From JAHEME01 sp034435035 (GTDB lineage Bacteria; Chloroflexota; Anaerolineae; Aggregatilineales; UBA3940), in contig DAOTXW010000051.1 of assembly GCA_034435035.1 (NCBI GenBank), forward strand, positions 1 through 56,980: DNA of 56,980 bases, in the 5' to 3' direction. Positions 50,973 to 56,980 of the stretch are shown one piece after another (the stretch's first letter is position 1; each line of letters starts with the position of its first letter). Under the pieces are notes generated by a model that searched no databases, was not told the origin of the DNA, and was given only the letters and a program-made list of their open reading frames with translations. Position numbers and translations under genes: made by a program.

Positions 50973-52478
50973 ATGGACACTGCCAAGATGGAGCAGCTGC
51001 GGACGCGGCTGGCACGCATCTCCGACCTGAACTTCGCCGGCTGGCTGCTGGGCTGGGATCAGCGGGTGATGATGCCGCCGGGCGGGGCGCAGGCGCGCGG
51101 TGACCAGATGGGCACGCTGGCCGGGCTGGCGCACGAGTTCTTCATCGACGAGGAGGTCGGCGCGCTGCTGGAGGACCTGGCCGCCGAAACCGCCGCTCTG
51201 CCCTACGAGTCGGATGAGGCGAGCCTGGTGCGCGTCAAGCAGCGCGAGTACGAACGCCTGGTGCGGGTGCCCACCAGTCTGGTGATGCGGATCACCCAGG
51301 CAGGCGCGGAAGGCCACGAAGCCTGGGTGCAGGCGCGGAGCGAAAACCGCTTCAGCATCTTTGAGCCGCACCTGAGCAAGATGGTCGATCTGCAGCGCGA
51401 GCTGGCGGCGGCGCTGGGCAGCGAGACCGGCAACCCCTATGACGCGCTGCTCGACCAGTTTGAGCCGGGGCTGACCTACGAGTACATCAACGGGGTGTTC
51501 GGGGCGCTCAAGACGCCGCTGGTGGCGCTGGTGAAGGCGATCGGCGAGCGGGCCGATGCCGTGGATGACAGCGTACTGCGCCGCGAATACCCGGAAGCTG
51601 CGCAGGTCGCCTTCAGCCGCGAGATCGCCGAAGCGCTGGGCTTTGACTTCCAGCGCGGGCGGTTGGACAAGTCCGCCCACCCGTTCACCAGCGGCACCTC
51701 GCGGGATGATGTGCGGCTCACCACGCGGGTGGATGAGCGCTTCCTGCCCACCTGTGTGATGGCGGTCATCCACGAGGCCGGGCATGGGATGCACATGCAG
51801 AACTACCACCCGGCTCTGTACCGCAGCAGCATGGAGTTCCCCGGGCTGGCCATCGCCGAGAGCCAGTCGCGCTTCTTTGAGAACGTCGTGGGGCGCAGCC
51901 GCGCCTTCTGGACCTACTGGTACCCGCGGGCGCAGGCGCACTTCCCTCATCTGGCTGATGTGCCGCTGGAGACGTTCTACCGGGCCATCAACAAATCACA
52001 GCCGTCGCTGATCCGCGTCGAAGCCGACGAAGTGACCTACGGCTTGCATATCATGCTGCGCTTTGAGCTGGAGAACGACGTGATCAACGGGCGGGTAGCG
52101 GTGGCCGACCTGCCCCGCGAGTGGAACGATCGCATGGAAACGTACCTGGGCGTTCGCCCACCCACGGACTCCGATGGCGTGCTGCAGGACATCCACTGGT
52201 CGCAGGGTGGCTGGGGGTACTTCCCCGATTACCTGCTGGGCAGCATCCTGGCCTCCCAGCTGTGGGACGCGCTCCGCCGCGAGCGTCCCGGCGTCGAGGC
52301 CGGCATCGCCCGCGGTGAGTTCGCGCCGCTGCTGGAGTGGCAGCGCGAACAGGTCATGCAACACGGGGCCAAGTTCACCTTCCCGGAACTGGTCGAGCGG
52401 GCTACCGGCCGGCCGCTGTCATGGGAGCCGTACATGAACTATCTGACGGCGAAGTACGGGGAGATCTACGGCTTGTAG
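50973..52478 (+). CDS. M32 metallocarboxypeptidase paralog, copy 2 (HESQ to AESQ)
   Basis: Tandem paralog of 501 residues, 27 bases behind copy 1, with AAGGAGG upstream of ATG 50973. Motifs: DVRLTTR, HEAGH, AESQ, IRVEADE, GVLQDIHW. The His of the HES/GQ motif is Ala, while the Glu (metal ligand), the HEXXH and the remaining motifs are intact. Fold and metal site should be kept; activity or specificity may be changed. The other sequence is clearly full-length. Confidence 0.9.
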   Translation: MDTAKMEQLRTRLARISDLNFAGWLLGWDQRVMMPPGGAQARGDQMGTLAGLAHEFFIDEEVGALLEDLAAETAALPYESDEASLVRVKQREYERLVRVPTSLVMRITQAGAEGHEAWVQARSENRFSIFEPHLSKMVDLQRELAAALGSETGNPYDALLDQFEPGLTYEYINGVFGALKTPLVALVKAIGERADAVDDSVLRREYPEAAQVAFSREIAEALGFDFQRGRLDKSAHPFTSGTSRDDVRLTTRVDERFLPTCVMAVIHEAGHGMHMQNYHPALYRSSMEFPGLAIAESQSRFFENVVGRSRAFWTYWYPRAQAHFPHLADVPLETFYRAINKSQPSLIRVEADEVTYGLHIMLRFELENDVINGRVAVADLPREWNDRMETYLGVRPPTDSDGVLQDIHWSQGGWGYFPDYLLGSILASQLWDALRRERPGVEAGIARGEFAPLLEWQREQVMQHGAKFTFPELVERATGRPLSWEPYMNYLTAKYGEIYGL

Positions 52479-52530
52479 GGCGGGGATCGGGGGTCGGGTT
52501 GCCCCGGCCCTCGCTGTTTCCGGGCTGATC

Positions 52531-52554
52531 GCTCGCCGGGCAGCCCCGGCGAGC
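52531..52554 (+). other. Perfect 10-bp hairpin between M32 copies 2 and 3
   Basis: GCTCGCCGGG (52531-52540), loop CAGC, CCCGGCGAGC (52545-52554). No U-tract; could be a processing or stability element inside the tandem transcript. Confidence 0.5.
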
Positions 52555-52580
52555 CGACCGGCAGGTCGCAGGGAGTGCGT

Positions 52581-54089
52581 ATGGAGGAGAAGTTTCAGCA
52601 GTTGAAGGAGCGGCTGGGGCGCGTCGCCGACCTGAGCTTTGCGGCAGCCGTGCTCAACTGGGATCAGGAGACTCAGATGCCGCCCGGCGGGGCAACGGCG
52701 CGCGCCGATCAGCTGGCGACGCTGCAGGCTGTAGCGCACCAGTTCTTCACCGATGAGGCGGTGGGCCGGCTGCTGGAGGATCTCCGCCCCTGGGCCGAGT
52801 CCCTGCCGTATGACTCGGATGAGGCGAGCATCGTCCGCATAAACCATCGCGACTATCTCAAGCGTGTGCGCATCCCGACGGAGCTGGTGGGCGAGCTGGC
52901 GCGGGCCTCCGCTCTGGGCAAGAAGGCCTGGCAGGAGGCACGTGCCGCCGACGACTTCGAGCACTTCCGGCCCCATCTGGAACGCCTGGTCGCGCTGCGC
53001 ATTCAGTGGGCTGAATGCTTCAGCGGATACGCTAACCGCTATGACCCCCTGCTGGACTGGTTCGAGCCGGGCATGACGACGGCTTACATCCGCACCGTGT
53101 TTGACGGACTGAAGCCGGAACTGGTGGACCTGGTCGCCGCGATTGCCCCCCGGCAGGAGATGATGGACGGCAGTGTGCTGAACCGCGAGCTCAGCGCCGG
53201 GGCGCAGATCGCCTTCAGCCGCGAAGTCACCGAGAAGCTGGGATATGACTATCAACGAGGCCGGCTCGACCTGTCCGCTCACCCGTTCACGATCCGCTTC
53301 TCCAGCCGCGACGTGCGCATCACCACACGCCTGATGGCAGACAACCCGCTGAAGGCGCTGATGAGCTCCATCCATGAGGCGGGTCACGCGATGCACGGGC
53401 AGGCGATCAGCCCGACGCTGTACCGCACCGGGCTGGATCACGGCACGATGATGGCCATCAGCGAGTCACAGTCCCGTTTCTATGAGAACATTGTGGGGCG
53501 CAGCCTGCCCTTCTGGCGCTGGCTTTATCCGCGCTTCCAGCAGGCCTTCGCGCCCCACTTCGACGATGTAACGGTGGAGGCCTTCACCCGCGCCCTGAAC
53601 CGCGTCGAGCCGGGCGCGATCCGCGTGGAAGCGGACGAAGTGACCTACGGCCTGCACATCATGCTGCGCTTCGAACTGGAGCAGGCGCTGATCAACGAAA
53701 CCCTGCAGGTGGCCGACCTGCCCCGCGAGTGGAACGACCGCATGGAGGCGTACCTGGGCGTGAGGCCGGCCAGCGACGCAGAGGGGGTGATGCAGGACAT
53801 CCACTGGTCGCAGGGAGCCATCGGCTACTTCCCGGATTATCTGCTGGGCAGCCTGCTGGCCGTGCAGCTGTGGGAGCGCCTGCGGCGCGACCTGCCGGAT
53901 GTGGAGGAGCAGATCGCCCGCGGGGAATTCGGTGCCGTGCTGGGCTGGCAGCGGGAGCACGTCATGCAGCACGGGCGCAAGTTCACCCTGCCGGAGCTGA
54001 CGGAGCGGGTGACGGGCGGGCCGCTGCGCTGGGAGCCCTATATGGCGTATCTGCGGCAGAAGGTCGGGGCGATCTACGGGCTGGGCTGA
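52581..54089 (+). CDS. M32 metallocarboxypeptidase paralog, copy 3 (HESQ to SESQ)
   Basis: Third tandem paralog, 502 residues. Motifs: DVRITTR, HEAGH, SESQ, IRVEADE, GVMQDIHW. As in copy 2, the HESQ His is replaced (Ser). ATG 52581 is preferred over GTG 52575 because GGGAG (52571-52575) then has proper spacing. A 102-base gap with a hairpin precedes it. Confidence 0.9.
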   Translation: MEEKFQQLKERLGRVADLSFAAAVLNWDQETQMPPGGATARADQLATLQAVAHQFFTDEAVGRLLEDLRPWAESLPYDSDEASIVRINHRDYLKRVRIPTELVGELARASALGKKAWQEARAADDFEHFRPHLERLVALRIQWAECFSGYANRYDPLLDWFEPGMTTAYIRTVFDGLKPELVDLVAAIAPRQEMMDGSVLNRELSAGAQIAFSREVTEKLGYDYQRGRLDLSAHPFTIRFSSRDVRITTRLMADNPLKALMSSIHEAGHAMHGQAISPTLYRTGLDHGTMMAISESQSRFYENIVGRSLPFWRWLYPRFQQAFAPHFDDVTVEAFTRALNRVEPGAIRVEADEVTYGLHIMLRFELEQALINETLQVADLPREWNDRMEAYLGVRPASDAEGVMQDIHWSQGAIGYFPDYLLGSLLAVQLWERLRRDLPDVEEQIARGEFGAVLGWQREHVMQHGRKFTLPELTERVTGGPLRWEPYMAYLRQKVGAIYGLG

Positions 54090-54140
54090 GCACGCCCGCG
54101 GAAGCCCGCTATCATGCTATAATGATGCCGGCAGCAACGT

Positions 54141-54223
54141 GGGGCGGTGGCGGAATGGCAGACGCCGCGGACTTAAAATCCGCTGTCCGAAAGGACGTGT
54201 GGGTTCGAATCCCACCCGCCCTA
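54141..54223 (+). tRNA. tRNA-Leu (anticodon TAA)
   Basis: Acceptor GGGGCGG/CCGCCCT (first pair G-U), class II D arm TGGCGGAATGGCAGAC, anticodon stem GCGGA/TCCGC with loop CTTAAAA, long variable arm GTCC-GAAA-GGAC, T arm GTGGG-TTCGAAT-CCCAC, discriminator A as required for LeuRS. TATAAT at 54118-54123 serves as -10. Confidence 0.94.
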
Positions 54224-54256
54224 TCCGACAGGAACCAACTCGAACACCCTAACCGG

Positions 54257-54340
54257 GTGGAAGAGTTCTTCAAGGAGGTGAGTTTTTCTCACCGGCGAAC
54301 GCTTGAAGGGCTGTTTCACCAAATCGGGGAGGATGTGAGA
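54257..54340 (+). other. Short coding-like remnant behind tRNA-Leu
   Basis: The frame reads VEEFFKEVSFSHRRTLEGLF, similar in pattern to the micro-ORF behind tRNA-Ala (VEQFLAMLRFEHRSRLAEL). Past 54340 the frame turns into an unlikely Arg/Pro-rich sequence, while the HTH gene continues in another frame, so an ancestral gene may have been split by a frameshift. Confidence 0.35.
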
Positions 54341-54341
54341 G

Positions 54342-54620
54342 TTGGTTCCTTTACTTTTTCTCAGGGAGCACCCCGGCTTCGTCGGGGAGGCCAGCATCAC
54401 CGCCGAAGCGGCCTCCGCGCTGACCGGCTACAACATCCAGCGTCTGCGCCGCCTCGTGCGACCGACCCCGCCGGCGCTGCGCGGCCTGCTGCTGATGTCC
54501 GAGTCGACCAGCGACCGCCTGTTCCGGCAGATTGCGGATACCTGGCCGGGGTCGGTTGAGGATGATCCATTGGATGACTATGATCGATATGCGAGTCGGG
54601 AGGAATTCGGAGAGGAATAA
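54342..54620 (+). CDS. Small HTH-like protein behind tRNA-Leu
   Basis: Protein of 92 residues starting at TTG 54342 with GGGGAGGA eight bases upstream. Residues about 18-40 (ITAEAASALTGYNIQRLRRL) match the helix-turn-helix of the ORF behind tRNA-Ala (VKAAAEYSGYNTQYLRRL). The second half (SESTSDRLFRQIADTWPG) is copied at 55286-55340. The C-terminus is acidic. Whether it is a DNA-binding protein of an integrated element is uncertain. Confidence 0.45.
   Translation: MVPLLFLREHPGFVGEASITAEAASALTGYNIQRLRRLVRPTPPALRGLLLMSESTSDRLFRQIADTWPGSVEDDPLDDYDRYASREEFGEE
54494..54549 (+). repeat. 56-bp direct repeat flanking the toxin-antitoxin module
   Basis: Bases 54494-54549 and 55285-55340 agree at 53 of 56 positions in the same orientation. 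The second copy lies just beyond the toxin promoter. Confidence 0.85.
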
Positions 54621-54623
54621 GGG

Positions 54624-54923
54624 TCAGGCCCCGGAAGGTTTGACCACATCCCAGATGGCTTCGGGGTGGCGTGCGGCCACCATCAGCAGAATGCGTGCGG
54701 GGCCTTCCGGCGCACGGCGGCCCTGTTCCCAGTTGCGCAGCGTGCCAATGCTGATGCCCAGCATGGCCGCGAACTCGCGCTGAGACAAGCCATACTGAGC
54801 ACGGATACTCTTCACATCCACGCCTTCAGCCACAAACGCCCGCGAAGCAGCGGTTTCACCCCGCAGGATGCTGCCACCTTCGCGCAGGCTGGTTACCAGT
54901 TCATCAAACAGCTCATCTTTCAT
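54624..54923 (-). CDS. XRE-family antitoxin (HigA/NadS-like)
   Basis: DNA-binding antitoxin of 99 residues. The Xre helix-turn-helix spans about 38-80 (VKSIRAQYGLSQREFAAMLG, SIGTLRNWEQGRRAPEGPAR). The N-terminal part would wrap the toxin. It overlaps the toxin gene by four bases and is downstream of it, the HigBA order. It is expected to bind the palindrome at 55248-55268 and repress the pair. Confidence 0.88.
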   Translation of the reverse strand: MKDELFDELVTSLREGGSILRGETAASRAFVAEGVDVKSIRAQYGLSQREFAAMLGISIGTLRNWEQGRRAPEGPARILLMVAARHPEAIWDVVKPSGA

Positions 54924-55237
54924 GGGTATTCATCCTCCACAATCTGGCGCAGCACCTTTAACTGGGCAGGCGTCAGGTCATCCTGTTCACTTTTGGGATA
55001 GATTAGCAGCATCAGCAACCGGTCCGGTTCAACCGCCCAGTAGTAAATCACGCGGACGCCGCCCCGCTTTCCCTGTCCCCTGGCAGCCCAGCGCACCTTG
55101 CGCAGCCCGCCGCTGCCGGGAATTATCTTTCCCATCTCAGGATACTGGATCAGCAAGCTCTGCAGTTCCCGGTAGTCATCATCGGCCAGCAGCTCAACGA
55201 CCCGCCGGGTGAAGATGCTTGTTTCCAGAATGATCAT
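54920..55237 (-). CDS. RelE/HigB-like toxin
   Basis: Basic toxin of 105 residues of the RelE/HigB superfamily, typically a ribosome-dependent mRNA endonuclease. Recognisable are MIILETSIFTRRV at the N-terminus, GLRKVRWAARGQGKRGGVRV with the basic patch, VIYYWAV, LLMLLIYPKSEQDDLTPAQL and the C-terminal acidic helix. Length is normal. First gene of the TA operon. Confidence 0.88.
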   Translation of the reverse strand: MIILETSIFTRRVVELLADDDYRELQSLLIQYPEMGKIIPGSGGLRKVRWAARGQGKRGGVRVIYYWAVEPDRLLMLLIYPKSEQDDLTPAQLKVLRQIVEDEYP

Positions 55238-55246
55238 TTTTCACTT

Positions 55247-55275
55247 ATTGTACGCCAATGGCGTACAACCGTCAA
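55247..55275 (-). promoter_or_regulatory. TA promoter with palindromic operator
   Basis: Minus strand: TTGACG (55275-55270), 17-base spacer, TACAAT (55252-55247). The spacer carries the perfect dyad TTGTACGCC-N3-GGCGTACAA (55248-55268), as expected for autoregulation by the antitoxin. Confidence 0.8.
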
Positions 55276-55285
55276 TGATCTCGCG

Positions 55286-55393
55286 ATGTCCGAGTCGACC
55301 AGCGACCGGCTGTTCCGGCAGATCGCCGATACCTGGCCGGTGGCAGCAGCTGTGCTTCACAAAGCTTATTTGGATCGGCTGGAAGGCACTTAA
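55286..55393 (+). pseudogene. Fragment duplicating the end of the tRNA-Leu-linked HTH gene
   Basis: The 35-codon frame starts MSESTSDRLFRQIADTWP, a copy of residues 52-69 of the upstream small protein, then diverges (VAAAVLHKAYLDRLEGT). No ribosome site. Probably a relic of duplication or of insertion of the TA module. Confidence 0.5.
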
Positions 55394-55461
55394 CGGCACC
55401 GAGCTCAGCCGCTGCGACCGAGCGGCGTCGGCTGGATGCGCTTGTTGGGTGGCTTTCGGGT

Positions 55462-56787
55462 TCAGCGGTTCAGCAGCGCTTCGCCAATGGCGCGCAGCCG
55501 CGCGTCGCCCTCTTGCAGCGTGGGAACCAGCCAGCCACCCTCCGAGAGTTCATTCCAGGCATAGACGATGACCGTCTGTGGTTCGGCGGCATCGGGGTAG
55601 GTCCACATCCATTCGACGGCTTCCAGAACATGAGCGGCAAGTTGTTCGGGCGCGGCGCGTTCCACCACAGGCCCGGAGGTGTAGCCGCCATAGCCAAAGA
55701 TGTCGTCCCGGTGCGGACGCGGGTCCCAGCCCATGCTGGCGACGGGGACGACTTTCAAGCCTGCAGCGCGGAAACTCTCCCACAGGTCGCGGTCAGCCTG
55801 GGCCTGCGCGTCGTAGTCGTAGTAGGTGTAGTCTGCAGTGTTATCGTAACTGCCCGGAATGAAACCTCCTGAATAGGAAGTGACCGCGTCCACGCCGAGT
55901 TCCGTGACAGCGCGCCCGCCTTCCTCCGCCGAAAATACCATCGCAACGATGTAGGGGTTCTTCAAGCCCCGCTCCTGCGCGTATTGGCGAAAACCGTCCA
56001 GCTTTTCCCGCATGGCATCCCAACTGCCCCAAATCTTTCCCACGTCCTGCCCCCACAGGAAGAAATAAACGAGCGGGCGCCCATCCAGCACGGTTTGATA
56101 CGACGGCTCCTGCATCTGCGCCACGGCTTCCTCCAGCTGAAAGTTCCAGTTGTGTTCGCCGAAGTTGTGTCCGCTGCCATCCGCATCAACATAGCCCTGC
56201 ACTTGCAGCATCAGCGCGAATTTGACCATCTGCTTATAGGGGCTGGAAAGATAATACTGGCGGCTGAGATTCATCTCATTCGCTTTCCAGCCCACCTGCT
56301 CCTCCCCCAGCGGATTCCCCTGCTCGTCGCGCACGATGTACATGAGGAAAATCCAGTAATCAATGCCGTTGGCGGCGGCGTAGGCGATTTCCTGATCCAT
56401 CACCGCCTGCGAGTCGGAGGCCATCTCCACCTGTCCATCGGGCAGTACGCTGGCGTAAAACGGCAGGCGGTAGCGCCATTCTTCGGGGAAGAGATTTTTG
56501 ACATAGTGTGAACCGCCAAACCAGCCGTCCCAGCGGATCGCGCCGAGCAGGATGCCGTCGTCGGGGCGCGGCGTCGCGGTCGGGGCGGGCGGAGTTTCGG
56601 TGGGGAGGGTTTCCGCGGGCGGTTCGGTCGGCGGCGTGGTTGCGGTCGCGCGCTCGGTTGGCGGCGCGGCGGGGGCAGTGGGCAAGGGCGTGGTATCGAA
56701 CGCGGCTGGTGATGCGGGCGGGGACTCAGGCGCACAGGCGGAGAGAATCAGACTGACCAGTAAAAATACAACCAACGTGCGTTTCAT
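55462..56787 (-). CDS. Lipoprotein with GH99/WbsX-like TIM-barrel domain
   Basis: Exported lipoprotein of 441 residues: signal peptide with LSAC lipobox, a Thr/Pro-rich linker to about residue 75, then a TIM-barrel-like domain (LGAIRWDGWFGG, IDYWIFLMYIVRDE, RPLVYFFLWGQD, YIVAMVFSAEEGG, VVPVASMGWDPRPH, IVYAWNELSEGGW). The last block, Y-x-WNE-x-x-EG-x-W-L-P, is typical of the GH99-like / WbsX group of glycan-active proteins. ATG 56787 has AGGAGG upstream. Glycoside hydrolase activity on surface or environmental polysaccharide is likely but unproven. No partner gene is visible. Confidence 0.75.
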   Translation of the reverse strand: MKRTLVVFLLVSLILSACAPESPPASPAAFDTTPLPTAPAAPPTERATATTPPTEPPAETLPTETPPAPTATPRPDDGILLGAIRWDGWFGGSHYVKNLFPEEWRYRLPFYASVLPDGQVEMASDSQAVMDQEIAYAAANGIDYWIFLMYIVRDEQGNPLGEEQVGWKANEMNLSRQYYLSSPYKQMVKFALMLQVQGYVDADGSGHNFGEHNWNFQLEEAVAQMQEPSYQTVLDGRPLVYFFLWGQDVGKIWGSWDAMREKLDGFRQYAQERGLKNPYIVAMVFSAEEGGRAVTELGVDAVTSYSGGFIPGSYDNTADYTYYDYDAQAQADRDLWESFRAAGLKVVPVASMGWDPRPHRDDIFGYGGYTSGPVVERAAPEQLAAHVLEAVEWMWTYPDAAEPQTVIVYAWNELSEGGWLVPTLQEGDARLRAIGEALLNR

Positions 56788-56823
56788 CGTTCTCATCCTC
56801 CTGTGACAGTCAGTGCCGCCCAA

Positions 56824-56980
56824 CTATGTTTAGACTGAAATACTCCTCATAACCGTCTATAGATGGCAGTCCCAGCCCGCAACCTAATATGCAAGGCCAA
56901 TTATCAAAAGTCAATACGCGGGCTATCGCCCGCCGTCCGTGTGGTACTGAGCACGTCGCTCATACATCCTGTGGCGCAGG
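56824..56980. other. Window edge without gene
   Basis: No coding signal. A small hairpin GCGGGC-TATC-GCCCGC (56918-56933) is the only structure. Confidence 0.4.

Noticed and set aside
50226..51950. 574-codon minus-strand reading frame across M32 copies 1 and 2
   Set aside because: Antisense of two well-supported genes; His/Arg/Leu-rich composition and no motif.

Overview
The window is a GC-rich bacterial chromosome segment with ordinary bacterial signals: Shine-Dalgarno-led genes, sigma70-type promoters, tRNA genes and lipoproteins with Ala/Glu/Pro- or Thr/Pro-rich linkers. The gene mix fits a Chloroflexota (Anaerolineae-like) heterotroph: peptide-type ABC importers with AEEPA-linker binding proteins, AraM-like dehydrogenase, UMF1 transporter, CSLREA/beta-helix secreted protein and M32 carboxypeptidases. 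This assignment is inference; no 16S rRNA or single-copy marker is present. There is no CRISPR array, transposase or rRNA.

Layout. 0-5 kb: UMF1-type transporter, PlsC-like acyltransferase, TspO-related membrane protein, tRNA-Ala with two micro-ORFs behind it, and a TPR protein. 5.1-13.5 kb: cassette 1, with IclR divergent from ureohydrolase, nucleotidyltransferase-fold protein (NTase), metallophosphoesterase (MPE), cyclase-family hydrolase and APC permease, then a convergent PLP fold-III enzyme and a LysR regulator. 13.5-17 kb: an undecaheme cytochrome interrupted by an in-frame UGA that is followed by a SECIS-like hairpin, and a four-domain rhodanese lipoprotein, behind two CRP/FNR-like palindromes. 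17-30.5 kb: a sugar-acid/lactone type catabolic locus with FGGY kinase, TIM-barrel isomerase, D-apionate-lactonase-like protein, SDR, complete Dpp/Opp ABC importer, cupin, YjbQ and a YhfZ-like regulator. 30.5-36 kb: AlaX editing protein, large secreted beta-helix protein, fatty-acid-hydroxylase-family protein. 36-49 kb: cassette 2 on the minus strand, with cupin, FGGY kinase, GntR regulator, DhnA-type aldolase, APC permease, MPE, NTase, FGGY kinase, AraL-like HAD phosphatase and AraM-like dehydrogenase, divergent from a GlpD-like dehydrogenase across a palindromic operator. 49-57 kb: tRNA-Gly, tRNA-Cys, three tandem M32 carboxypeptidases, tRNA-Leu, a second micro-ORF/HTH pair, a HigBA/RelE-type toxin-antitoxin module and a GH99/WbsX-like lipoprotein.

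Main candidates for new biology. (1) A NTase + MPE + APC-permease module occurs twice, with the gene order reversed between copies and different catabolic neighbours, so the three genes look functionally linked rather than passively co-duplicated. (2) The multiheme cytochrome is probably a selenoprotein: UGA in frame, 10 downstream CXXCH motifs with no alternative export signal, and a 7-bp stem with a GGU loop at SECIS distance. Other points are a shared TGTTCA-N7-TGAACR operator in front of two operons, a DSD1-like enzyme that has lost its HxC metal motif, and M32 paralogs 2 and 3 that lost the His of the HESQ motif.
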